Assembly: GCF_900496995.4 (NCBI RefSeq)
Contig: NC_044018.1
Span: forward strand, 30,151,825-30,215,824
Source of the DNA: Aquila chrysaetos chrysaetos
Taxonomy: Eukaryota > Chordata > Aves > Accipitriformes > Accipitridae
Direction of reading: 5' to 3'
DNA: 64,000 nucleotides
The notes beneath the pieces were generated by a model, which did not search any database, was not told the DNA's origin, and saw only the letters and a list, made by a program, of their open reading frames with translations. Below, piece by piece: positions 9,560 to 22,600 of this stretch. Within the stretch, counting starts at the first letter, position 1; every line of letters begins with the position of its first letter. Both the position numbers and the translations under genes were made by a program.

Positions 9560-11725
9560 CAGCCGTGATGGATTCAGCTTTGAGGGGGTGGGAGATGAAC
9601 CTTCTGTGCCCGGGCGGGCTTGGAGCGGGGGGAGATGCGCTTTGCCAATGGGATTTGGGGCGATGGGTTGTGGTGGAATGCCTGGGGTGGCTTGATGAGG
9701 ATCTCCTGGGGATGGGAAGACCTCGGGGACGCACGGCACGCGCCGTCCACACTTAAGCATCAAGACTCCCAGCAGTGCCTCCTCCCTGGTCCCTCAACCA
9801 TCGATACGGACATTGAGCTACTCCAGGCATGGCCGTTGGACAGATGGTTGCACCCAACCATCCCCATGAGGGACCTCCTGGTGTCAGGACCTCCGGTCTG
9901 GGTCCTGCCCTTTGCTCAAGGGACTTGGGTCGGCAGACCCCAAAACTGCTGCAGCCAGAGTAGTATTTGGCCGGATGCTTCACCCATGGGCTAACCCACG
10001 GTGAAAGCACAACAGAAAGGAGACCAGATCCACTGTAGCTCTGAAAGCCGGACCTCCTCCATCATCATCAGTGGTTAAAGGTGCTGGGAGGAATCCCACG
10101 GCTCAGGGACCCATTTTCCATGGAGAGAAGCTTCTCCACCCAGGAAGGCAAGGATTAGGCTAGGAAGCCCGGAGAGAGGTGGCCCAATGGACCGAGAGAA
10201 GGTCCTGGCCCTTCCTTACTCTACACCGAGAGCTGGAGATCATCTCTTTACGCACGAAATTCAACAGGAAGCCAGAAGTTCTCCATCAAGGCATCGTATT
10301 GAGATGACCCCAATGGTCTCTTGGCAATGGGCTCACTCCCTGTTTGAATCCACCCGGTCCAGGTCAATATTGGAGCCGCTCAGCACCAGCCGAAGGCAAT
10401 GCTGGAACCAGCTGCGGAAACCAGCGGGGCTGGTGTGGGGTCCAGGGACGTCCCGCCAAGCCTGGCTGCAGAGGGGAGCCGGGAAAAAGGGACAACCGTG
10501 AATTTTCAGCAGATGCGACTCTTGTTTTCGTCCTTTTGGGAACCCAGAAGGACACCTAGAGCAGGAGGGAAGGACGGAGAAGGGTCCCTGGGGCAGAAGC
10601 GACCACCTCGCCTGCAGGAGAAAAGAAACAAACCCGGTTCTTTTCAGCAGTAATCTGCAAAGGTTTTTGGCCAGTGCGTTTGCAGAGGCACAACCACGCT
10701 CTCACGTGGAAGCGGTTCAGGGAGCGTCGCTCCGAAACACTCCTGCAGCGAGCAGCAGCATCCGGAGAAGCACCGGCTCTCCATCCCGCAGCGCTGCTCC
10801 TCGCATCCAGCCCGATACCCACAAGGTTTTGCAAGAAGCCCCCACCAAACCCCCTCCTCGGGGGGAGACGGATGCAAATCACGCCATAGGGGCTTCTGGA
10901 GGCATCCGAGCTATAAAAGCTCGTTAGCACATAGAGTAGGGCAGGTAATTCCCGACTTCTAGGCACAGCTTTGGGAGCAGATGAATGGAGCATTGAGCCC
11001 TGGGGTGGGAGACAGCGACGTGAGTATTTACAGAAACCACGTGTGTGTTTGTGAGGAATGTCAGAGACGCTAATAACTGGCTCTTTGGAAATATCGGGCA
11101 AAAATCTTGCTCATGTCTAGGAATAAGGATACAGGAAGGAGGAAAAAGTCAATATGACCTGAAAATCCCCAGACTGGGACGACCAGGCAGGCTGGGCAAT
11201 ATGATTTATTCTATTAATAAGCCAGAAAGAAGGGCAGGAATAAATGCTGAATGCATTTTTGGTAGCCGCAGAGGGCTGGGAGCCGCACGGCCAGGGAGGA
11301 GGTGTGAGCCTCTTCAGGGTCCCAGCACAGGCAAGGCACAAGCCGCCTTTGACGGGGCCATTTTCTCCCTGGCTTTTTTGGGAGCCAGGAGCCAAGGAAA
11401 ACATGGGACTTGTTGATTTTTTTCCTGGGACATTGTAAGGGGCTCTTTCAGCCCAGAACTACTGTTCAGAGCGGGGTGGCGGGGGCTGGAAGCTCCTTCC
11501 CAGGGGTGGGAAGGGACGAAGCCCTAAAGCAGGTTACTGGGACAAGATCCCCATTCCCCACTCACCACCTCCAGCTCCAGAAAGGAGCAAAATCAAGGGC
11601 GATAACACCCAGTGCACAACTGTAAAGGCCTTTTAACTCCAGCTCACAGCAGCTCTGGCTCCTTCCTCCATCAAATTGGGCTAAAAGACTTCCATATTGG
11701 GAGTGCCCGAGCCTGCTGAGAGTGA
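9560..11725. other. Unique intergenic sequence, no gene seen
   Basis: About 2.2 kb of ordinary unique sequence of moderate GC, ending at the SENP1 3' end. None of the open frames shows a domain, splice-consistent exon or known protein. Two AATAAA signals on the minus strand (11204-11209 and 11726-11731) could serve longer SENP1 transcripts. Confidence 0.55.
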
Positions 11726-11834
11726 TTTATTTTAACTAGAGGGTGAATTACACAAAATAGCCTTCCCTGAGCAAGGGCTGCTCACTAACAGCGACGCTCC
11801 AGCTCCTGGTGCAGGGATGCACCTCACAGCTCGT

Positions 11835-11840
11835 TTTATT
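11835..11840 (-). terminator. Poly(A) signal of SENP1
   Basis: AATAAA on the minus strand, about 1.82 kb beyond the SENP1 stop codon. The sequence between the stop and this point (13659 down to 11841) is AT-richer, free of splice-consistent exons and fits a long 3' UTR. A second signal at 11726-11731 is an alternative. Confidence 0.5.
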
Positions 11841-13659
11841 TAACAGGGAATCATGACAGGCGCACAAAAAGAGAAAAGATACCTTACTTTTTTTTTCCTC
11901 AGATCTTTACTTGCAGTAAAAGATAGAAAAAGGTAGTAAATGAACTTGGTATAAAACACACAGAGGGGAGAGAGAGGGGGTACAAATCAGCCTACAAAGA
12001 ACACAACCTGGTGGGAGCAAGGGGTGAAAGGGAGAAATTTTGTACAAAACTACTGCTTACAGGTAGAGAAAAATGTATAAAATATCCCTCCCTATCTGGA
12101 GACAAAAATACAAAAGTGGACATTATTTCATTCTTTACTTATACTTAAAAAGGGTTATGTACACGAGAGAAAAGAAGCAGGTTCAGCGGCTTGGGAAGCT
12201 TGTCAAACACTCGCCGCTTCCTCCCACATCGCACTTGAGAATAAATTAAAACAGTTGAAAGCATCAGCACAGCCCCATCCAAGACCATCCGAGGAGCCCA
12301 GAGGAACAAAGCGCTGGGGGTAAAATGTTCAGAAGCATCAGGGCATCCCCAAAAATCCCATTTTTGGAAGGGTTTAAGTGCTTCTGAATATTTTACTTCT
12401 TCCCCCGTGACAGATGGGGATGCAGCTCGTCCTCAAGGCTCCTGGGAGTCGCACGCTGAACGTACTCGCAGATACCTTTGGAAGCACTTCTCGAGTTGAC
12501 TACGGTGCCTGCCTTCAATGCAACCTTTGACCTTGCGTCAGCCTTCATCCCCAGGCAAAACATGTGCAAAATATCACGGAGAGAGAGGAGCAATTCATTC
12601 CGCTCAGCTGGGGCCCTCCGCACAAGGACAAAGGTGGCAAGAAGCCGCGGCCCCAGCTCCTGCGAGGAGGCAAAGCCAGGGCAGGATAAAAAAAAAAAAA
12701 AAAGAAAACAAAAAACCCAAAAAAACCAACAAACCCAACGCACACGCAGACTTTGTTCTTTGTCACTCCGGAAAAAAACATTTGGAAATATATACAAAAC
12801 AATCCGATGGCGCATCAGCTCTACTCTACAGTTTTGTACCTGAATTTCCGTAAACGGTTGATGCTAAAGAACTGGGAGACCAATTCCTCGGGAAGAAAAA
12901 TGACTCTGCAAAAGTGGCGTTTAACAAACAAGTTACTTTCAGAGATCCCCCAGCTCCTGCCTGCCGCCCTCGAGGGATGCCTGACCTGCCTCCAGCCCCC
13001 TGCCCAGCTCTCCGAAGCCCACAGCCAGGCTGTCCTGAGAACCAAGCGTGCCAGGTTATAATGTTAGGATAGGTGATCAGGGACAGAGTTTGTGATGGGT
13101 GAGAAAATGCTGGCTTTGAGGACAGAGGGGTGATAATACAGGAGTAGAGGACACATCAAAAACATTCCTCTACAAGCAAACCCTCCCTACATCCACCCCC
13201 AAATAGGCCACTCAACTTACAGCTCTCCCAGTGCGCAGAGCATCCAGAACCATGTAAGTGCCTTCCCCTCCCCTGAAATCCAGCCTCCCCACCCCGCGTC
13301 ACGCCATCAGCTCAGCAAAGCTGGCAGCAAGAGCTGCAGAAAGCAGAAAAATAAAAAGTTCCTTGAATGTCCAAAGCTGCCCCCTCAAGTCTCAGCACCT
13401 GAAATTGCTTGTAAAAATAGGTCTTGAAATACAAAAAAAAAAAAAGGAAAAAAAAAAGGCAAGTGTGCTTCTGAACATTTCTATTGCGCATTGGTCCGTG
13501 AATGGTGTTTATCAAAAATATGATACAGAGTTCATTTGCTGTGTCTTTGACTGAAGCCCTGGGCAGGTCCACGCCTGCCACAGCTCAGGCTGCTGAGCAG
13601 GGCAAATCTGGGCACTTCTGATACAATCTCGCAAGGAAGCGGCTTTTGGCGCAACATCA

Positions 13660-16600
13660 TCATAACAGCTTGCGATGAAGGATTTCCCAGGCCATTCGCT
13701 TCCGGAAATAGGGCATGTGTTGCTTTGGGTGGGGGGAAAGAGAGAGAAGAGAGAGAAAACATACATCAGCATGTCTTTCACTGCTGGACCACGCATTGAA
13801 CAGCCATTCTCCTGCGTGCAGCTTTTTAAGTGGTGCCTTTCTTGGGGGAAAATTTACTTTCTGATTATTGAAAACAGGACAGCAGATGAGATCTAGGTAA
13901 TAATGTAACTCTGATGATATTCTCTAATAATTAGAAGTAAAATATTCACGCATGGGATATTCCATGGAGGCCGACAACGTTAACACTGAAGTTCCCTGGG
14001 ATTCCAGCCACAACACCCCACTTTCATTACCATTGTGAGTGGGTCCCATTATGGGTTTGTGAGCTTTCCCCAGCTGCATTGGTGACATGCCCCATGGATT
14101 TGGGTACAACAGCATGGATTTCGGTGCAACAAAAGACCCCAGGATGGCTTTAGAGGAACAAATTTGCCCCAGTGCCTTGTGTCAGCTCTACTCCAAGGAG
14201 CAGCAGTACAATCCCCACGCACACTGGGGGCACTTTAAACCCACAGACAAGGAGGCAAAGGGCATTTGGAAAAATCAGAATATGCACAAGTAAGTGCCAC
14301 ATGCCTGTCTCTCCCCAAGAAAAGGGGCATGCCAGGGTGGGGTTTACCTGAGTGAAGTTGATAGGCTTGTCTTTGGTAATGCAGTCAGCGTATTTGCAGG
14401 CAAACATCCCGCAGTCACTGCCATTCATCTGCTGTGGGATCTCCTTTAGTGGAAGTACACAAAACCAAATGTCATTTCCAGAGGAGCCAGCCCCCACACA
14501 CTCACATCTAAGGATGAAGAGCTCCAAGTGAAGGACCTCTCTCAAATGAGTCCTGACAAGGCAGCTCTGCATGGATGGGCGAATGGCAGCGTGAGCAAGG
14601 GGAGATGAAGAAAAGAGGGTGGGCAGCAGGAATCGAGGTGGCACTGGGGCACTCCTGGCTCAATAAAGCCTCCCTACTTCCATGTAGGGCTGGCTGGGAA
14701 TCTGCAGTAAAGCAGCCTGCCACTGAAGATCTGGGATTTGTTCACCCCCTAGAGTCACCACGAGAACGTGTCCGGTGCTTCTGGCTCAAGAACAAACGCG
14801 AGGACCAAGAGACCCCTTCTCCAAACCTCTGACTGCACAAACCTACCTGACTCTTCTTACTCAGCAATGACCAGCCATTAGTGTCAAACTCTTTCCTTTT
14901 CTTGTCAAGACTTTCCTGTTTTAAGTATTGCCTGTAGGAATAAGAGAACAAAGAAAGCTTACTTAAGGGAACAGGGGAAACCAGCCAGTACACTATATGT
15001 CAGTTTACCTAAGATGTCCTCTGCCATGTTTGCAGAATTAATGCAAAATTGAAGTCCAATATTTTTGTCTCAGTACTGACCATTTTAAAAAGGGCTCTAT
15101 AGACCTGGGCTTTGAGGCGTTCAAAAGGAGGACCAAGCAGAACTTAAAAACTCATCCAAGAAAACTACCTGCCAAGCAGAGAGTCAAAACCACAAATAAA
15201 CCAGTGAGAACAAATCTAATTCATCAGAGAGTGACTCATGGCAGAGAAAAGCTCAGCAGCCACAGGGCTGCCTCAACAGGCTCCTGCAAGCAGAGCGTTA
15301 TACTTGAGGGGAGACTGGAGAGCTGAACTCCGTCTCTGACGGTGTCCTGTGAACTGGTGCCTCTAGTCTTTTGAGGATCTTACTTAACAGGAAGGTAGAC
15401 AGAAGCAAATTTGTCAAAACCCTAACATCATCCCAGCAGCTCTGGAACAATCACCCTGTGTGTAAAGTGTCAAAAACACCACCACGAAGCTCCTCTCCAG
15501 GCGGGTGGTGGGTTCAGCTTGCTGGCGGATGTTCTCCTGGAGCTCTTCTCCCAGGTTTCCCTTCCACTCCCAATTTGATTTCTTCTTACCACAGCAGAAG
15601 AGAGATGGCAAGTGCTTTCAAGGAGAGGCAAACTAGGGAAGATGACCTGATTTTTCTCAAATAAGGTCCGAGGCTTGGGGATGGAGGGGAGGCAGCCCTG
15701 GGAAAAGCCACACCAGTCCTCTCTGAGATGCTTTTATAGGGATTGAGTCAAGCAGGGAGCAAAAGTGGGAGAAGGAGCCAGCTGTGGCGGGCGTGGGATG
15801 TCAAATACCTTTCACAAGCCTTCAGCAGAGGGAGAAGAGCCGCAGAGCCAGTCCCATTCCAGTTCCTAGAACTGGAGAACAAGGAAACCTCACGGGTACT
15901 GGCCCATCTCCTCTGCCCAAAGAGGCTTCCTCCAGTTTGGCCTAAATTATACCACTGGAAGAATAGAAAATTAGGGGTTTTTTCCTGCCTCCTTGAAAAA
16001 GTTTAGAAACTCTACCAAGACCATGCCCAAAGCATGCCCAAGCAACTGCCAGGCATTCTGCTTTGCAGACATGAACACCGTGAACCATTCCCTTCACTGA
16101 GAAGTATGGAAAGGGAGCTCAGGAAGGACACAGACATAAAGGTAGACTAGAGGGAGCCCAAGGAGACAGGGCGATAGGCCCAAGACATTCTTAGTGGCCG
16201 TAAAGAAGCCCCTCTCTGTTGGCTGCCAACATCATTAAGTGATACTCAGCTTTGCAGAAACCTTCTGCTCATCCTGGTTACCAAAAGGACTCGGAAGATC
16301 TACAGAAACCATCTCCTGCACATTTGGCATCTCCTCAAAACAGCCTGAGGAGCCTTCTCACTGTCACGGCTGTGATCAGAAAGTTTGGAAAGGAAAAGCA
16401 AGGGATTAGATGCTGCTGGCTCGAACGGAGGGGTCAAGAGAGCATCTGGCGCAGAGAGGGAGACAGGTTTGGCCGCCAACGCGGGGAGATGTGCCATCTT
16501 TCGGAAATCTGATCCACAAAGACTTGGCTAAATCGCATCTTGCTGTTAGTAAACGCCGAAACGCGATGGGAGAAGGGGGTGATGCAACCCGCAGACAAGG

Positions 16601-19600
16601 CCAAAAGATGTAGGGTCACACTTGGTGTCTTGGTGCCAGTCGGAAATTTTCTCTGTCATGACTTTAAAAAACTGTTCAAGAAAACTCTCCTGGGCTGAGG
16701 AGTCCCTGAAACACCCGGGGGCCGCTGAACCAAGTACTCAAAGTGGCAGCAGAACCACCCAGCTGCCTCTGGACATGGAGACAACCCCATCCCAGCAACT
16801 GAATCCCTAGAAAGCAGCCAGAAATAAGTTTTGCTGGATCTAAGAGTGTCAAGGAGGGAAGTCTCCCTCCTGGCAGTCCCCCGAGACCAGATCAGGTCCA
16901 GACAAGCATTTGCTATCAGCCTTCATTAGCTGGACACACACTCCCAGCCCAGTTCCCCAGCACAGGGTCTGCTGGCTGCCAGCAACTGCTGTAATTGCTC
17001 TTGGGAAGCTCTCTGCTTGGCTGCTTTGCCTCGGCTGCAGTTTGGACAAGACAAGATCAGCAGGGGGTAAATCTCAGGAAAAAAACAACAAAAAAAAAAA
17101 ACCCTTTCACTGAGCATGAGAAGTCTCCATATCTCATCTCCAAAAATAAAACCTAATGGATGGATGAAGAAACTCCTCGCAACAAGTTCAGAATAAGGGT
17201 GAACTGACCCTCCAGCACGGTGGCTGGAAGAAGGGAGTAGACTATCTGCATCACAATAAAAACATGGTGAAAACATTAATTAATTAACAGCCTCATTTCA
17301 ATTGCAATAAAAAAAAAAAATCCTGGCAATTACTGCCTACTACAGAACCCACTTGAATCCTCAGCTAAAAAAAGAGCAGCAGCACACGGCCCACTCTGTT
17401 CTGCACATTAGAGACAGGGAGTGAGGCTGTGCAGATAAATAAAAGGATGCATCACACGAGGAACCGGGATGAGCCTCCAAGCAACGTCTCCGCGTGGACC
17501 GGGTCTGCACATATGGAGTGGGGGTGGAGAGAGGATCCGAGTGCGAGACTCGTCTGGCAGACAGGGAAGAAACCAGTGAAGTTTAAATGGTGCTGGAGAT
17601 TCAGCAAATAAAGCAATCAGGTGGCTTCAGCACATCCAGTTTTATCTGCAACTACCACAAGCCACAGCTGCAATGCCGACACATGCAGAGCAGCCAGGAA
17701 ATTCTGAGTTGTCTTCTAGAACAGCGAGGAAATAACCCACTACGCACAGTTCATATTGACTGTGACCATCACCTGTGTGGTTTCCTAAAAGCAGCCTCCA
17801 GCAATCTAGCTTGCACACAGAGATCAGTGAACATCAGACACATCATGTAAGAAATACAGCACCAGTCCTGCCTAGGAAACAGCCTGAACCACCTTTTTAG
17901 GAGGGGACTGAAAGAAAATGCCTTGACTTCAAATCGTGGGACAACTTTGGGAGGCAGAACTTATTTAATGAACTTTGTCAGGACCTCGAGGAGAAAAAGC
18001 TTGACACAGAATTTTTAAGCAGAATTACAAGCCAAATCAAAACCCAACATGCCCGAGATGCCCCATCAAATACTGCAGGCTCTTAATCTCATTTTCCTAA
18101 ATGTGAAAATGGATTTTTGCCCTCTACAGTGCTTACACACACACACAAAAACCTGACCAGGTGCCTTAGGGAATTGTTGAAATCAACTCCACAGCATACT
18201 GCTAAATGTCCAAGAGCCTTGAAGTAAAGGGCATGTAAAGGTAAGCATTTCAAGCGCTGCTGCTAGCAGGAGATAAGAATATTTCACAGGCATGAGTCGC
18301 TTTGTGCACTCTATCCCCTAAGATTTCCTCCAGCCTCGGTACACTAGAATCAAGTTTTAACTAATTTTAACAGGCTGGTTTATGTCTGCTCCAAAACACA
18401 GACCCTTTCAGCAGAGCTGAGATACCGAGCACCGTGTTTCCCAAGCAGAAACCCCAAAAAAACAGAGGCAGCTTTCTTAAAACCCTCTCCAGGTCTCACA
18501 CCCAAGTTGCGTGAAAGCCCAGATACTGAAACAAAGCACGGCAGCCACCAAACCATGACCATCTGTGGTCCCTACTCATTCCTAGTCTGGCCAAGTGGCC
18601 CTTGTGTTTAATCAGTTACCTTCCCTGGGCCTCAGTTTCCCTTCTCTGTAAAGTCTGGCTAATGGTACAACACTCACCACCTTTAGGAAGCTCTAAAGAT
18701 TGAAAGCATGAAAGGGTCACTAACCATGAATAGGACCTCCGTCCCTTCTTCCCGGTGTGATCCTCCCACTGCATTCAACCAATAAAAGCCTCCTAAAAGG
18801 AAACAGAGGGAAAACAATTACGTCCAGGGCAACAGTGACCTGAAATCCCGGCTCTCTACCACTCACCCTGAGTGGCCGAAGCACTTTGTATCCTCTGGTA
18901 CTCTCTACCAGCAGTTTGGGGACCTGCTTCCTCGTCCCAGACCCCTAAACGAACCACGGGCAGGACTCCTGGGTCCCCCTCTCACCTCCCAGGTGCTTCA
19001 CTTCACCAGACATCCATGCCTTCTTCCTTGGAATCAAAGAAATTCAGGCTGAAAGGAACTGATTTCACCCAGACCATCCCTGCCCTAAGGCAGGCCAGCT
19101 CTGCTTGCACCATTCTTGAACACAGACAGAAGCCACACTGCAAAGCTAAGAGATGCTGCCCTGAGCCATTTCCAAAGATTTTATACTCTTCCTTTCCCTT
19201 TCCTCCCTTTAGGCCAACATAACAGAACAGTGTGGAAAAGGGAAACAGCTATTTTTACAGTTATTTAAGTGAACCCAGTGCACGCAGACTGCAAAGCACC
19301 TGAACTGGAAAACGAAGGTGCTAAACAGACTGGAAATGGCATTTGTCTGCTGTCTGTCTTTATCATTATTCACATTCCTTGACTGAATGAGTGACGCCTC
19401 CGCTGACATACTCAATCTCATGCCAGAAGACTCAGGATCAGATTCCCAAGTCAGCGTCGGAGCGAAGCTGAGACGAGAAACAGAACCGACGGCCGACCCA
19501 GGGTCAACATCGGAACGACAGAGAAGCTGGTGACTGTGTTTCATAAATCACTTTGCAATCTGATTTGTATCAAGCCTGACAGCCCTACGTGACTACAGAC

Positions 19601-22600
19601 CTTCAAAAAGAGGGGTTTTTTTTCACCCCTGCCCAGAGAGTAGCTCATTTTTAATTGCACTCCATTCAGGAGCAGCTTCCAAATATGGGAAAACAGTTCT
19701 GGATTTTACATGCAAGCACCTCTCTTCTACAAGGGCTCAGAGTAGACAGCCAGCTCCGCTCCCTCCTGGAGCACCCCTCAGGATGGGAAAACCAAGACCT
19801 CCTCTGCAGTCTGAACCCAGGAAGAACAACTTTCACCCAGCTCTGGTTTGGAGGCATGGTACGGCATGTAACGCCTTGCTGGAACTCAGTACAGAAGAGA
19901 CCCGTGCAAACCTTTATCCACGGCCTGATGCAAGAGACGCTCCCGCACCCTACATATACCATCGCACTCTCCAGAATCTCCTTCTCGAAACAAAGGGCCA
20001 AGCTACTGAGGTGATCTTTGCCACAGGCAGGAGAAGCTCCCACCTGGAGGAAGGGGCCAGGAGATGCCATTTCTTCAAGTGGCTGCAGGACAAGGGAAGG
20101 ACCCCTATCCCTCAGGGTCCAAGAAGCTGTTTTCCTCCTAAAGATGATGCCCAAGATGACTCTGTAAGACTGGTAAAGCCTGATGTCCTTAATAGAACAG
20201 GTCTGAAACCTGTCTATACCCACAAAGGTAACACCAGTCTCACTGACAGATCTTCTGGGAAGAGATGAAGACAAGCCATCAGCACAGGACTCTCTCGCAG
20301 ACCAGCTTTGTAAGCGTGGACTGTGTCAGCAACGTGTGGTGAAACACAAAGCATGAAAACCAGGATGTTCCTCTGAATCCTCCTTTCAGGACCCAGAAAG
20401 GGACTGTCCCCATGGAAGGGTTGTTGCTTCCAGAGCAAGATAAGAAGCTGTCTGATTTTGAAACAGGCACAACTCAAATAACTGTTACTCACAACAGTAT
20501 CCTGCAGGCTTCGCTGTTTATTCCACCCATGGAGTCATAATAGGTGATGGTTTTTTTCCTGAAGTCTACAACCTACACGAAGAGAGATTCATTAATAACG
20601 CGCAACACAAGGAGCTCATCGCTTTGCCAGGACACATGCTCTGCCAATAGAAAGAAGTTAAGTTTAGACCATTTCACAGCAGAGAAGGATTTCAGAGGAC
20701 TTCTAAAACCCTTGGTACAGCCCTCCCCAAAATCCCCCCTTGCTGCTGCGTTATTTAACCACTTGAATCTCTAAATCAGGCTCTCCTCAGAGCACCCCAG
20801 TAAAACACAAGAGCACTCTGTTATCCTTATTGTTAAAGCCACAGACAGATAAGTTTACAGAGGCTTTGCTCCACCTGACGTGTGCATAACTAAGCAGTTC
20901 AAGACACGAGTCCCCCAGGTGGTTTTTCTGGGGCCCCATGCCCCATTTCCACACCACCGCCCACCCGCACGAGCACCGCCTTTCTGGGCAGCTTAACAAT
21001 CCGAGGAGGAGGTTCGAGCTAAGGAGGCTGACGCAGGCTTAAAAGCCACGCGCGATCTCTTACTGCACAGGTGCCAGCAGCCAAGAGAAGGGACGGAACA
21101 AATCAGGGGCAGGAGGTAGAGAAAGCTGTGCAGTATCTGTCATCCAAATCTCTCTAAAACAATCCTGTGGCAATATCTCTAAAGGTGAGTTTGTGGGAAT
21201 GTGGAAATGAGATCTTTCTCCGGAGAATAAGCTAGCCTAATGTGACCTTCGCAGCTGTCTATTTTTTCTTTAAAGACTAGAAATGCACCAGAAAGTTGCA
21301 GCTATCTTTTGACTCACTCTAGAGTTTGATTTTAGCCACAAACACAAATTTCCCCCCTCCACGCACAAACACCTGACAACTGCATCACTTAAGAGCCATG
21401 AAATTTTAGCCTCAACCACAGGTGAAATTATAGGACAACCTGCTCCAGCTATGGTCTACTGTGAATAACTAAAGCACTCACTGCTAGGCACCAGTGCACT
21501 CCCAGATGAATAGGCACCAAGAGGAGATCCACAGAGAAGATATCCACTTTTTTAGTCCACCGTTTCACAGCTTGGTACCCTGCTGTTTTTAATTTGGTAA
21601 AGAAGAAAGTATTGAACGCATGAACTGCCGGCAAACCCTTCTCTTTGCTCCGCTCCATCAGCAAATTCATGTAGAAATTAATTATCTGGGAAAGAAAAAG
21701 CATCCAGGACATGTTAGAGTGTTGACACTTCTGCATAAGGTGCTCTGTCCCTGTGCAAAATTAGGTAAGAAATTGTTTTTGCCTCCACCTGTCCCTCTGA
21801 CCTGTCCCCGGGGGGATTTACAACAGCTCAACAGCCTTAAAACCTTCAAAAAATCCAGAAAGTCTTAGGAAAGCCATCTTCTATATCTAAGATTTACTTT
21901 TTTTTTCCCCTGATCATGTCCATGGTCAGTCCCACTCCTCCCAATATTATTATTTCTTCAAGTGCCTGGTCTACACAGGGGTTTCCCCACAGATAAACTG
22001 CTCCAGAGCGTGAACCACAGCCCACACCTACTACTCACTCTCTGACCCCTTTCAGCATGGAGAAGGCAGACACATTTGTTCACTTCAACCTACTTTATAC
22101 TGCCAAAGAAAAATGTCTTAACAGTCCAAGGTAGATGCCTCACCTCATCATTGAGCCAGTTCAGATTATTGAGGGTCTGAATGTCTTTTCGAGTGATTGT
22201 TAACCGAAAAGCTTCACTGAGGACCTCATCCTGGTTCCCACCTCGGAATACGTTCTTTATTTCTTTTTCCATTTCCTACAGGGAGGACACAGACAGCATT
22301 AGAGGGAGAGTTCCTGCTATTCCCATCACAAAGACTGGATTCAAACCCAGGTATATTCTTTGCTCCTTGAAGGATAAACTCGCTACAAAACGTACATGGC
22401 AAAAGGGAACAGCTACCTGTTTCCATGCACAGATATCAGGAAATCACATTCGTATTTAGTTCTTTTATGCACACAAGCACCTGTTTGTGTACACTAGATC
22501 CAAGCAGACTTACCTCAGTGATTTCAGGGAACTCCTCTTCACCGTCAGCTGACTTAGCATCTTCTTTCTCTTCTGGGACCACCGTGACAGGGATTTCCTT

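Noticed and set aside
9560-11725. A further gene between COL2A1 and SENP1
   Set aside because: Several 80-180-codon frames exist, but none has a recognisable domain or consistent splice sites. Human has no gene in this interval that I can match.
14932-20492. Hidden exons or a nested gene in the 5.5-kb SENP1 intron
   Set aside because: The flanking exons already join in phase with full family sequence; frames such as those at 19655-20274 show no domain.
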